Below are positions 44,545 to 53,115 of a stretch of DNA of 64,000 nucleotides, in pieces (the first letter of the stretch is position 1; each line of letters starts with the position of its first letter). The position numbers and the translations under genes are program-made. Source of the DNA: Duganella sp. SG902 (GTDB lineage Bacteria; Pseudomonadota; Gammaproteobacteria; Burkholderiales; Burkholderiaceae_D). The notes beneath the pieces are model-generated. The model was not told the origin of the DNA. It did no database searches and worked only from the letters and a program-made list of their open reading frames with translations. The stretch is taken from assembly GCF_013376005.1 (NCBI RefSeq), contig NZ_JABMJK010000019.1, positions 33,024-97,023 of the forward strand. The letters are read 5' to 3'.

Positions 44545-44573
44545 TTACTTAGTTTAAAAAATAAACAAAGTAA
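44545..44573. promoter_or_regulatory. Inverted repeat, candidate operator of the NrtR-like operon
   Basis: TTACTTAGTTTA and TAAACAAAGTAA pair at 11 of 12 positions around a five-base AAAAA spacer, 35 bases before the regulator start in a markedly AT-rich stretch (about 44520-44625). A further TTTGTTTA half-site sits at 44603-44610. Position and symmetry suit autoregulation. Confidence 0.65.
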
Positions 44574-44624
44574 TTTTTGAAAAAAGAACCACTAAATACC
44601 TATTTGTTTAACTAATGTTCTAAG

Positions 44625-46229
44625 TTAGCCGCAATACGGGTCGAAGGTTTCAGCTTGCGCCATCGGCCAGTAGTGGCCGAAGACCGGCGGCAGGCGTGAC
44701 AGCTGGCTCGGGTCCAGCAGCTCGCCCGGCTCCAGGAAGGGCAGCAGCGTCGACACCAGCTTGACCTGGTTGGACGAGATGCGCCGCACCAGGTGGCGCG
44801 GGCGCAGCTGCGAGGGATGCGTCAAGCCGGCGGCGGCGATCAGCTGCGCCAGCGCCTTCATGGTGTTCTCATGGAAGTTGGCCACGCGCTGGATCTTGTC
44901 CGGCACCACCAGCGCGCGCTGGCGCGCCGGGTCCTGCGTGGCGACGCCGGTCGGGCAGCGGTCGGTGTGGCAGCTCTGCGACTGGATGCAGCCCAGCGCG
45001 AACATGAAGCCGCGCGCCGAGTTGCACCAGTCCGCCCCCAGCGCCAGCGTGCGCGCGATGTCGAACGCGGTGATGATCTTGCCCGACGCGCCGATCTTGA
45101 TCTTGTCGCGCAGGTTGGCGCCCACCAGCGTGTTGTGCACCAGCAGCAGCGCCTCCTGCAGCGGCGTGCCGACGTGGTCGGTGAACTCCACCGGTGCCGC
45201 GCCGGTGCCGCCCTCGCCGCCGTCGACCACGATGAAGTCCGGCACGATGCCGGTCGCCAGCATGGCCTTGACGATGCCGAAGAATTCCCACGGGTGGCCG
45301 ATGGCCAGCTTGAAGCCGGTCGGCTTGCCGCCCGACAGGTTGCGCAGGCGCTCGATGAATCGCAGCATTTCAATCGGCGTGCCGAAGGCCGAGTGGCGCG
45401 ACGGCGAGACGCAATCCACGCCCATCGCCACGCCGCGCGTGAGCGCGATTTCCGGCGTGATCTTGGCCGCCGGCAGCACGCCGCCGTGGCCCGGCTTGGC
45501 GCCCTGCGACATCTTCAATTCGATCATCTTGACCTGCGGCGAGGCGGCGTTGGCGGCGAAGCGCTCCTCAGAGAAGCTGCCGTCGTCGTTGCGGCAGCCG
45601 AAGTAGCCGGAGCCGATTTCCCACACCAGGTCGCCACCGTGCTGGCGGTGGTGCGGGCTGATGCTGCCCTCGCCGGTGTCGTGCATGAATCCGCCCTGCC
45701 TGGCGCCGCCGTTGAGCGCCTTGATGGCGTTGGCCGACAGCGCGCCGAAGCTCATGGCCGAGATGTTGAACACGCTGGCCGAATACGGCTGCGCATCGGG
45801 ATGGTTGCCGATCTCGATGCGGAAGTCGTGATGCTGCTCGGGCGCCGGCGCGATCGAGTGGTTGATCCATTCATAGCCGGGCGCGTACACATCGAGCTGG
45901 GTGCCGAACGGGCGCTTGTCGGTGTCGAGCTTGGCGCGCTGGTAGACGATGCTGCGCTGGTTGCGCGAGAACGGCTCGGCCACCGTGTCGTCCTCCAGGA
46001 AGTACTGGCGGATCTCCGGCCGTATCGATTCGAAGAAGAAGCGGAAGTGCGCCATGATCGGGTAGTTGCGGCGCAGCGCGCGCTTGGTCTGCAGCAGGTC
46101 GCTGATGCCGACCACGGTGAGCGCGGCGGCCACCGCCGGGATCTCCCACGGCGCCCCCAGCGCCAGGGAAACCAGCAGGGTGACGATGGCGGCATTGAGG
46201 GCAAGGTAACGCGGTGACAGCAAGTTCAT
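44625..46229 (-). CDS. FMN-binding glutamate synthase-family protein
   Basis: A 534-residue protein related to the synthase domain of glutamate synthase (GltB central part) but lacking the amidotransferase domain. Two hydrophobic segments at the N-terminus (about 10-45) suggest membrane attachment. The FMN/2-oxoglutarate barrel shows VDGGEGGTGAAPVEF and KIGASGKIITAFD, and GCIQSQSCHTDRCPTG supplies the three cysteines of a [3Fe-4S] cluster. True glutamate synthase activity is unproven for this short class. GGAG eight bases before the ATG. It stands alone just beyond the AT-rich edge of the four-gene module. Confidence 0.88.
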   Translation of the reverse strand: MNLLSPRYLALNAAIVTLLVSLALGAPWEIPAVAAALTVVGISDLLQTKRALRRNYPIMAHFRFFFESIRPEIRQYFLEDDTVAEPFSRNQRSIVYQRAKLDTDKRPFGTQLDVYAPGYEWINHSIAPAPEQHHDFRIEIGNHPDAQPYSASVFNISAMSFGALSANAIKALNGGARQGGFMHDTGEGSISPHHRQHGGDLVWEIGSGYFGCRNDDGSFSEERFAANAASPQVKMIELKMSQGAKPGHGGVLPAAKITPEIALTRGVAMGVDCVSPSRHSAFGTPIEMLRFIERLRNLSGGKPTGFKLAIGHPWEFFGIVKAMLATGIVPDFIVVDGGEGGTGAAPVEFTDHVGTPLQEALLLVHNTLVGANLRDKIKIGASGKIITAFDIARTLALGADWCNSARGFMFALGCIQSQSCHTDRCPTGVATQDPARQRALVVPDKIQRVANFHENTMKALAQLIAAAGLTHPSQLRPRHLVRRISSNQVKLVSTLLPFLEPGELLDPSQLSRLPPVFGHYWPMAQAETFDPYCG

Positions 46230-46383
46230 GGACGCTCCGGCGACGGCTCAGGATCTGCTGAGTGTACTGCTGTTTCTCGATGGAATCCATATCCCGCCAG
46301 GACAGGCCGCCGCGCGGGCGTCAACAATGCTAAGCTAGCGGCGTTGCGGCGCACGGCCGTTCTTTTTTCTCGGGATATCCACC

Positions 46384-47055
46384 ATGATCGTTGTCCATCA
46401 TCTCAATAATTCGCGTTCGCAGCGCGTGCTGTGGCTGCTGGAGGAACTGGGCCTGGAATACGAGATCGTGCGCTACCAGCGCGATCCCAAGACCATGCTG
46501 GCGCCGCCGGAGCTGCTGGCGGTGCACCCGCTGGGCAAGTCGCCGGTGATCAGCGACGGCGACATCGTGGTGGCGGAGTCGGGCGCGATCGTGGAGTACC
46601 TGATCGACACCTACGGCAATGGCCGCCTGGTGCCGCCGGCCGGCACGGCGGAGCGCCGCCGCTGGACCTACTTCCTGCACTACGCCGAAGGCTCGGCCAT
46701 GGCGCCGTTGTTGATGAAGCTGATCTTCGACCGGGTCGAGACCAGCCCGGCGCCGTTCTTCGTCAAGCCGATCGCGCGCGCCATCGCGCGGAAAGTGAAG
46801 GGCAGCTACATCCTGCCGCAGATCGAGCGCCACCTCGACTATCTCGAAGCCGAGTTGAACAAGTTCCCGTGGTTCGCCGGCGCCGAGTTCAGCGCGGCCG
46901 ACATCCAGATGAGCTTTCCGCTCGAGGCGGCCTCCGCGCGCGCCGGGCTGGACCAGCAGCGCCCCAACCTGAGCGTCTTCCTCAAGCGCATCCACAGCCG
47001 TCCCGCCTTCCAGCGCGCCCTCGAACGCGGCGGCCCGTACGAGCTGCTGAGATAA
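46384..47055 (+). CDS. Glutathione S-transferase
   Basis: A 223-residue GST: MIVVHHLNNSRSQRVLWLLEE begins the thioredoxin-like domain with a catalytic Ser in NSRSQR; LAVHPLGKSPVI holds the cis-proline, and DGDIVVAESGAIVEYL the glutathione-binding ESGAI. The helical domain has AGAEFSAADIQM. It differs clearly from the GST at 27578 and is not a recent duplicate. No ribosome site is obvious before the ATG. Confidence 0.92.
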   Translation: MIVVHHLNNSRSQRVLWLLEELGLEYEIVRYQRDPKTMLAPPELLAVHPLGKSPVISDGDIVVAESGAIVEYLIDTYGNGRLVPPAGTAERRRWTYFLHYAEGSAMAPLLMKLIFDRVETSPAPFFVKPIARAIARKVKGSYILPQIERHLDYLEAELNKFPWFAGAEFSAADIQMSFPLEAASARAGLDQQRPNLSVFLKRIHSRPAFQRALERGGPYELLR

Positions 47056-47099
47056 GTCGGTTAGAATGGCGGCTTGAACAAGCCCGGATGAAGTTGAAC

Positions 47100-47876
47100 A
47101 TGGGTAGACTCCTTGCCATCGACGGCCTCAATATTGTGCGCCGTGTCTACGAAGCCAGCCCCGAACCCGACAGCGCCGAGAAGGCCGACATCGCGCTGCG
47201 TCACGCGCTGTCGTCGTTCCGCACGCTGGTCCACGACCACGGTCCCACGCATATCCTGCCGGCCTTCGATTTCGGCGGCCGCACCTGGCGCCACGACTTG
47301 TACGCCGGCTACCGCGAGGGCCGCGCGCCGATGCCGTCGCCGCTGCGCGAGGCGCTGCCGGGCTTTTACGACAAGCTGCGCGGCCTCGGCATGCACGTGG
47401 TGTCGCTGCCCGAGGTCGAGGCCGACGACGTGATCGGCACGGTGGTGATGCGCTGGCTGGCCGAGGGCCGCGGCGAGGCCACCATCGCCACCACCGACAA
47501 GGACCTGCACGGCCTGATCGCGCACGGCGCGCGCGTGTGGGACCACTTCAAGGGCGAATGGCACGACCACGCCTGGGTCGAGAAGAAGTGGGGCGTGCCG
47601 CCCGGGCAGCTGCCCGACCTGCTGGCGCTGATGGGCGATGTCACCGACTCGATTCCCGGCGTGTCCAAGGTCGGCGTCAAAACCGCAGCCCGACTGTTGC
47701 GTACATACGGCACTCTGGACGCCATCATGGCCGGCGCGGGCATTCTGAAGGACACGCTGGGCGAAAGACTACGAAAAGAACGCGAAATGCTGTATCTTTC
47801 TCGACAACTGGTACAGTTGAAAACGGACGTGAAGGTCGGCGTGAGCTGGAACATGCTGCTTTGGTCCCACTCATAA
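47100..47876 (+). CDS. 5'-3' exonuclease (FEN-like, DNA polymerase I N-terminal type)
   Basis: A 258-residue stand-alone flap nuclease. The metal-binding acidic residues of the family are visible in LLAIDGLNIVRR, AFDFGGRTWRHDLY, LPEVEADDVIGTV and TTDKDLHGLI, and the helix-hairpin-helix DVTDSIPGVSKVGVKTAARLL is intact. It should remove RNA primers or process flaps, like E. coli ExoIX (Xni). Two ATGs four codons apart (47088, 47100) are possible; the second gives MGRLLAIDGLN. It is followed after 13 bases by the receiver-like gene. Confidence 0.9.
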   Translation: MGRLLAIDGLNIVRRVYEASPEPDSAEKADIALRHALSSFRTLVHDHGPTHILPAFDFGGRTWRHDLYAGYREGRAPMPSPLREALPGFYDKLRGLGMHVVSLPEVEADDVIGTVVMRWLAEGRGEATIATTDKDLHGLIAHGARVWDHFKGEWHDHAWVEKKWGVPPGQLPDLLALMGDVTDSIPGVSKVGVKTAARLLRTYGTLDAIMAGAGILKDTLGERLRKEREMLYLSRQLVQLKTDVKVGVSWNMLLWSHS

Positions 47877-47889
47877 CAAGGTTTGCAAG

Positions 47890-48312
47890 ATGTTAAAAGC
47901 AGTCGTTATCGATCCCAGCGCCGTCGCCCGCGGCTTGCTCAACACCGTGCTGCTGGACGGCGGCTACGACGTGGTGGGCGCCACCCACACCTGCGCCAGC
48001 GCCATGGTGCAGCTGATCAAGCATCATCCGCACATCGTCTGCATCGCCCGCGAGCAGATCGAGAAGGAAGGGGACGCGATCCGCGAGATCCGCGCCAACT
48101 GGCCCAAGACCCTGATCTTCATGGTGTCCAGCGAGATGGACGCCGCCACCATCCAGGCCGCGCACGCGATGGGCGTGAGCGGCTTCATCGTCAAGCCGTT
48201 CAAGGCCGACACGGTCCTGAACACCATCCGCAACGTGGTGATCGCCATGGTCAAGCGCCAGCGCGCCGCCATGGAGAAGGCCGCCAGCGAAGCGCCGCCG
48301 GCCGCCGATTAA
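47890..48312 (+). CDS. Receiver-domain protein lacking the phospho-acceptor
   Basis: A 140-residue stand-alone CheY-like domain. VVIDPSAVARGLL matches the N-terminal acidic motif, FMVSSE the Thr/Ser position and GFIVKPF the conserved lysine, but the strand that should end in the phosphorylated Asp reads HIVCIAREQIE, with Ala there. It cannot be phosphorylated in the usual way and may act by protein contact. The C-terminal tail is Ala/Pro-rich and charged. Its stop overlaps that of the convergent mnmA; it may be cotranscribed with the exonuclease. Confidence 0.75.
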   Translation: MLKAVVIDPSAVARGLLNTVLLDGGYDVVGATHTCASAMVQLIKHHPHIVCIAREQIEKEGDAIREIRANWPKTLIFMVSSEMDAATIQAAHAMGVSGFIVKPFKADTVLNTIRNVVIAMVKRQRAAMEKAASEAPPAAD

Positions 48313-49415
48313 GCCGCGAAGGCCGCGCTGTCGATGATGCCGCCGCCCAGGCAGATCTCGCCGTCGTACAGCACCGCCGACTGACCCGGCGTCACCGCCC
48401 ACTGGGCATCCATGAATTTGAGCGCGAAGTCGGACATGCCGTCCGGCGCGACCTCGCACGCCACGTCGGCCTGGCGGTAGCGCGTCTTGGCCGACAGCGC
48501 GCGCGCGGCGGGCGCCTCGCCGGCGATCCAGCTGGCCTGGTCGGCGCGCAGCGACGACGACAGCAGCCACGGATGATCGTGCCCCTGCACGATGTACAGC
48601 ACGTTGTTGGCGACGTCCTTCTTCGCCACGTACCAAGCGTCGCTGGAGCCGTCGGCGTTCTGGTAGGACTTCACGCCGCCCACGCCGATGCCCTTGCGCT
48701 GGCCCAGCGTGTAGAACGACAGGCCCACGTGCTCGCCCACCACCTTGCCGTCCGGCGTCATCATCGGGCCAGGCTTGTAGGACAGGTAGCGGTTCAGGAA
48801 TTCGCGGAACGGGCGCTCGCCGATGAAGCAGATGCCGGTCGAATCCTTCTTGGCCGCGTTCGGCAGCTTGAGCTTCTCGGCGATCTTGCGCACTTCGGTT
48901 TTCGGAATCTCGCCCAGCGGGAACAGGGTCTTCGACAGCTGCGCCTGGTTCAGGCGGTGCAGGAAGTAGCTCTGGTCCTTGGTGTGGTCGACCGCCTTCA
49001 GCAGCTCGCTCTTGCCGCCGTTCTGGCGCACGCGCGCGTAGTGGCCGGTGGCGATCAGGTCGGCGCCGAGCGACATGGCGTGGTCGAGGAAGGCCTTGAA
49101 CTTGATCTCGGCGTTGCACAGCACGTCCGGGTTGGGCGTGCGGCCGGCCTGGTACTCGCGCAGGAAGTCGGCGAACACGCGGTCCTTGTATTCGCTGGCG
49201 AAGTTGACCGCCTCGATGTCCACGCCGACCACGTCGGCCACCGAGGCGGCGTCGATCCAGTCCTGGCGGGTGGAGCAGTACTCGGAGTCGTCGTCGTCTT
49301 CCCAGTTCTTCATGAACAGGCCGATGACTTCATAGCCTTGTTCCTTCAGCAGCCACGCCGAGACCGAGGAGTCCACCCCGCCCGACATGCCGATAACGAC
49401 CCGCTTCTTACTCAT
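48309..49415 (-). CDS. mnmA: tRNA-specific 2-thiouridylase MnmA
   Basis: MnmA adds sulphur at C2 of the wobble uridine of tRNA Lys, Glu and Gln. The 368-residue protein starts with the PP-loop GMSGGVDSSVSAWLL, has the nucleophile cysteine in NPDVLCNAEIKFK and the persulphide cysteine in DSTGICFIGERPF, and LGQRKGIGVGG in the central domain. It follows nudJ by six bases, the same neighbour order known in enterobacteria. Confidence 0.96.
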   Translation of the reverse strand: MSKKRVVIGMSGGVDSSVSAWLLKEQGYEVIGLFMKNWEDDDDSEYCSTRQDWIDAASVADVVGVDIEAVNFASEYKDRVFADFLREYQAGRTPNPDVLCNAEIKFKAFLDHAMSLGADLIATGHYARVRQNGGKSELLKAVDHTKDQSYFLHRLNQAQLSKTLFPLGEIPKTEVRKIAEKLKLPNAAKKDSTGICFIGERPFREFLNRYLSYKPGPMMTPDGKVVGEHVGLSFYTLGQRKGIGVGGVKSYQNADGSSDAWYVAKKDVANNVLYIVQGHDHPWLLSSSLRADQASWIAGEAPAARALSAKTRYRQADVACEVAPDGMSDFALKFMDAQWAVTPGQSAVLYDGEICLGGGIIDSAAFAA

Positions 49416-49421
49416 GCTTGC

Positions 49422-49919
49422 TTATCCATTCGCAGTGCTAATCGCTTCCTTGTAGACGGAAGCGTGTGTTTGTACCAGTTCCAGCGGCGCCCGGTGGCCC
49501 GCCAGGTATTCGTCGACGCATTGCAACACCGTCGGGCTGCGGTGACGGTCGGCGCAGGCGGCCAGTTCGTCGCGCGTCAGCCACATGGTGCGCAAGATGC
49601 CCTCGTCCAAAGGACGGTCATGTTTCTCTCCCGGATAGCCGCAGAAGGTGAAGCGCAGATACGTCACCTCCTCGCCGGTGCGGTTGGAGGTGTAGCGCGA
49701 CATATACATGCCCACCAGCGCGGTGGGCGTGAAGTCGTACGCCGTTTCCTCCAGCGTTTCGCGGATCACCGCCTCCTGCAGCGACTCATACGGGTCCAGG
49801 TGGCCGGCGGGCTGATTGATGCGGATGCCATCGCTGGTCTCTTCTTCGATCAGCAGGAACTTGCCATCTTTTTCGACGATGGCGGCGACAGTCACAGAGG
49901 GTTTCCAGATACGCGGCAT
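49422..49919 (-). CDS. nudJ: Nudix phosphatase, NudJ-like
   Basis: A 165-residue Nudix hydrolase; E. coli NudJ acts on nucleoside di/triphosphates and HMP-PP. The Nudix box GHLDPYESLQEAVIRETLEE is intact through the catalytic REtLEE; the usual Gly after it is Ala (TAYDF). N-terminal KPSVTVAAIVEKDGKFLLIEE and the downstream RFTFCGYPGEKHDRPLDEGI are NudJ-like. It leads the nudJ-mnmA pair. The 199 bases between it and pntAA hold no gene that I can see. Confidence 0.88.
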   Translation of the reverse strand: MPRIWKPSVTVAAIVEKDGKFLLIEEETSDGIRINQPAGHLDPYESLQEAVIRETLEETAYDFTPTALVGMYMSRYTSNRTGEEVTYLRFTFCGYPGEKHDRPLDEGILRTMWLTRDELAACADRHRSPTVLQCVDEYLAGHRAPLELVQTHASVYKEAISTANG

Positions 49920-50118
49920 GAGTCATCCTTGAAAGAGCCGATATTTTAGCCTGTTCCGGCCATTTGGTTTGCGCTGGCGCAGATTTACCGGGGAATTAAT
50001 GACAAATAGTAATACTTGAAGTGATGAAACCAGTGGCTATAGAGAATTAAGTATTAAGTATCATGGTCTAAAAATCCATGATAGATTGTAGTCAGTTTAT
50101 TAATCATTTGGAGGCACC

Positions 50119-51231
50119 ATGAGAATAAGCGTACCGGCCGAGACCCGGCCGGGTGAGACCCGGGTGGCGGCCACCCCGGAAACGGTCAAGAAACTGGCCG
50201 CCAAGCATCAGGTGCTGGTGCAATCCGGCGCCGGCCTGGCCGCTTCCGTCACCGACGAGGCCTATGTCGCGGCTGGCGCACAAATCGTGCCCGCCAGCGA
50301 GGTCTGGGCCGCCGATGTCATCCTCAAAGTACGTGCCCCCAATGCAGACGAGCGCGCCCAGATCAAGCCGGGGACGGTGGTGATCGGCATGCTCAATCCC
50401 TTCGACGCAGACAACAACGCCGCCATGGCCGCCGCCGGCCTGCAGGCGTTCGCGCTGGAGGCCGTGCCGCGCATCACGCGCGCGCAGTCGATGGACGTGC
50501 TGTCGTCGCAGGCCAACATCGCCGGCTACAAGGCGGTGATGGTGGCGGCCAACACCTACCAGCGCTTCATGCCGATGCTCATGACGGCGGCCGGCACGGT
50601 GAAGGCGGCCCGCGTGCTGATCATGGGCGTGGGCGTGGCCGGCCTGCAGGCCATCGCCACCGCCAAGCGCCTCGGCGCCGTGATCGAGGCGTCCGACGTG
50701 CGGCCGCCGGTCAAGGAACAGGTGGAGTCGCTGGGGGCCAAGTTCATCGACGTGCCCTACCTGACCGACGAGGAAAAAGAGATCGCGCAAGGCGTGGGCG
50801 GTTACGCGCGCCCGATGCCGGCCGACTGGATGCGCCGCCAGGCCGAACTGGTGCACGAGCGCGCCAAGCTGGCCGACGTCATCATCACCACCGCGCTGAT
50901 CCCGGGCCGTCCGGCGCCGGTGCTGATTTCCGAGGACACCGTGAAGGCCATGAAGCCGGGCTCGGTGATCGTCGACTTGGCGGTGTCGCAGGGCGGCAAC
51001 TGCCCGCTGTCCGAGCTGGGCAAGACGGTGGTCAAGCATGGCGTGCACATCGTCGGCGAGCCGGACCTGGCCACCCACGTGGCGGCCGACGCCTCGGCCC
51101 TGTACGCGCGCAATGTGCTGGACTTCCTCAAGCTCATCATCGACAAGGAAGAGAAGCTGGTGATCGACCGCGAGGACGAGATCATCAAGGCCACGCTGCT
51201 GTGCACCGGCGGCGAACTGCTGCGCAAATAA
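50119..51231 (+). CDS. pntAA: NAD(P) transhydrogenase subunit alpha, part 1
   Basis: The NAD(H)-binding domain I of the proton-translocating transhydrogenase, which makes NADPH from NADH using the proton gradient. The 370 residues begin MRISVPAETRPGETRVAATP and contain the dinucleotide fold VLIMGVGVAGLQAIATAKRL and the loop RPMPADWMRRQAEL. Alpha is split into two genes here (AA and AB), as in many alpha- and betaproteobacteria. GGAGG precedes the ATG. pntAB follows after 10 bases. Confidence 0.95.
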   Translation: MRISVPAETRPGETRVAATPETVKKLAAKHQVLVQSGAGLAASVTDEAYVAAGAQIVPASEVWAADVILKVRAPNADERAQIKPGTVVIGMLNPFDADNNAAMAAAGLQAFALEAVPRITRAQSMDVLSSQANIAGYKAVMVAANTYQRFMPMLMTAAGTVKAARVLIMGVGVAGLQAIATAKRLGAVIEASDVRPPVKEQVESLGAKFIDVPYLTDEEKEIAQGVGGYARPMPADWMRRQAELVHERAKLADVIITTALIPGRPAPVLISEDTVKAMKPGSVIVDLAVSQGGNCPLSELGKTVVKHGVHIVGEPDLATHVAADASALYARNVLDFLKLIIDKEEKLVIDREDEIIKATLLCTGGELLRK

Positions 51232-51241
51232 GGAGACGGAC

Positions 51242-51556
51242 ATGGAAATCAGCCACACCATCATCAATCTGATTATTTTTGTTCTGGCCATTTACGTCGG
51301 CTACCACGTGGTCTGGACCGTGACGCCGGCGCTGCATACGCCGCTGATGGCGGTGACCAACGCGGTATCGGCCATCATCATCGTCGGCGCCATGCTGGCC
51401 GCCTCGCTGACCGAGGGCATCGTCGGGCAGGTGGCTGGCACGGTCGCGGTGGCGTTGGCCGCCGTGAATGTGTTCGGCGGCTTCCTGGTCACCCAGCGCA
51501 TGCTGGAGATGTTCAAGAAGAAGGAACCAAAAGCCAAGCAGGGAGATAAAGCATGA
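51242..51556 (+). CDS. pntAB: NAD(P) transhydrogenase subunit alpha, part 2 (membrane)
   Basis: A 104-residue membrane subunit with three to four helices, including IINLIIFVLAIYVGYHVVWT and a VFGGFLVTQRMLEMFKKKE end that matches the family. It forms part of the proton channel with PntB. Its stop overlaps the pntB ATG (ATGA), so the two are translationally coupled. Confidence 0.94.
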   Translation: MEISHTIINLIIFVLAIYVGYHVVWTVTPALHTPLMAVTNAVSAIIIVGAMLAASLTEGIVGQVAGTVAVALAAVNVFGGFLVTQRMLEMFKKKEPKAKQGDKA

Positions 51557-53016
51557 ATTTCATCTCCATGAATCTGGTGACGATGCTGTATCTGATCGCA
51601 TCGGTGTGCTTCATCCAGGCCCTGAAAGGGCTGTCTTCGCCCGCCACCGCGCGCCAGGGGAATGCGTTTGGCATGACCGGCATGGCGATCGCGTTTGTCA
51701 CCACGGTGGCGCTGATCCTCAAGCTGCGCGCGGAAGCGGCGGCTGGCGGCGCCGGCCTGGGCCTGCCGCTGGTGGCGCTGGGCGTGATCGTCGGCGGCGG
51801 CATTGGCGCGGTGCTGGCCAAGAAGGTCGAGATGACCAAGATGCCGGAACTGGTGGCGGCGATGCACTCGCTGATCGGCCTGGCGGCCGTGTGCATCGCG
51901 GTGGCGGCGGTGTCCGAGCCGCATGCGTTCGGCATCGCGGCGGTGGGCGAGGCGCTGCCGGTGGGGAATCGCATCGAGCTGTTCATCGGCACGTTCGTGG
52001 GCGCGATCACCTTCTCCGGTTCGGTGATCGCGTTCGGCAAGCTGTCGGGCAAATACAAGTTCCGCCTGTTCCAGGGCGCGCCGGTCAGCTTCGCCGGCCA
52101 GCACATGCTGAATCTGATCCTGGCGATCGTGATGGTCGGCCTGGGCCTGGTGTTCGTGGCGGCCGGCGGCACCGAGCCGGCGTGGGCGCCGTTCCTGGTC
52201 ATGACCGCGATCGCGTTCGTGCTGGGTGTGTTGATCATCATCCCGATCGGCGGCGCCGACATGCCGGTGGTGGTGTCGATGTTGAACTCCTACTCCGGCT
52301 GGGCGGCGGCGGGCATCGGCTTTTCGCTGAATAACTCGATGCTGATCATCGCCGGTTCGCTGGTGGGCTCGTCGGGCGCCATCCTGTCCTACATCATGTG
52401 CAAGGCGATGAACCGTTCGTTCTTCAACGTCATCCTGGGCGGCTTTGGCGGCGCGCCGGCGGAAGCGGGGGCGGGCGGCGCGAAAGAGCAACGCCCGGTC
52501 AAATCCGGTTCGGCGGACGACGCGTCCTTCATCATGGCCAACGCGGAAAGCGTGATCATCGTGCCGGGCTACGGCCTGGCGGTGGCGCGCGCGCAGCACT
52601 CGCTGAAGGAGCTGGTGGAGAAGCTCACCCACAAGGGCGTGACCGTGAAGTACGCGATCCACCCGGTGGCGGGCCGCATGCCGGGCCACATGAACGTGCT
52701 GCTGGCGGAGGCCGAGGTGCCGTACGACCAGGTGTTCGAGATGGAGGACATCAACGGCGAATTCGGCCAGACCGACGTGGTGCTGATCCTCGGCGCCAAC
52801 GACGTGGTCAACCCGGCCGCCAAGGACCCCAAATCGCCGATCGCCGGCATGCCGATCCTGGAGGCGTACAAGGCCAAGAGCATCATCGTCAACAAGCGCT
52901 CCATGGCCTCCGGCTATGCGGGCCTGGACAACGAGCTGTTCTATCAGGCCAACACCATGATGGTCTTCGGCGACGCCAAGAAGGTCATTGAAGACATGGT
53001 CAAGGCGGTGGAGTAA
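51553..53016 (+). CDS. pntB: NAD(P) transhydrogenase subunit beta
   Basis: A 487-residue subunit: eight to nine membrane helices forming most of the proton channel, then a soluble NADP(H)-binding domain III. Signatures are IPIGGADMPVVVSMLNSYSG in the membrane part and VPGYGLAVARAQHSLKEL, HPVAGRMPGHMNVLLAEA and LGANDVVNPAAKDPKSPI in domain III. It completes the enzyme with pntAA and pntAB. Confidence 0.96.
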   Translation: MNFISMNLVTMLYLIASVCFIQALKGLSSPATARQGNAFGMTGMAIAFVTTVALILKLRAEAAAGGAGLGLPLVALGVIVGGGIGAVLAKKVEMTKMPELVAAMHSLIGLAAVCIAVAAVSEPHAFGIAAVGEALPVGNRIELFIGTFVGAITFSGSVIAFGKLSGKYKFRLFQGAPVSFAGQHMLNLILAIVMVGLGLVFVAAGGTEPAWAPFLVMTAIAFVLGVLIIIPIGGADMPVVVSMLNSYSGWAAAGIGFSLNNSMLIIAGSLVGSSGAILSYIMCKAMNRSFFNVILGGFGGAPAEAGAGGAKEQRPVKSGSADDASFIMANAESVIIVPGYGLAVARAQHSLKELVEKLTHKGVTVKYAIHPVAGRMPGHMNVLLAEAEVPYDQVFEMEDINGEFGQTDVVLILGANDVVNPAAKDPKSPIAGMPILEAYKAKSIIVNKRSMASGYAGLDNELFYQANTMMVFGDAKKVIEDMVKAVE

Positions 53017-53115
53017 ATTCACATTTTGTGAATGATATATTCGTTTTGAGCCGATTGATGGTGTGGTTGATGAAGCATACGATGGCTACATCAACCCACC
53101 TCAAGGAGTTTCAAA

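Noticed and set aside
44625..46229. Canonical GltB glutamate synthase
   Set aside because: At 534 residues it lacks the N-terminal amidotransferase and C-terminal glucosamine-like domains; only the FMN synthase core is present.
47883..49949. A 688-codon plus-strand open frame across the receiver gene, mnmA and nudJ
   Set aside because: It is antisense to mnmA and nudJ, which have intact catalytic motifs; residue composition is that of a shadow frame.
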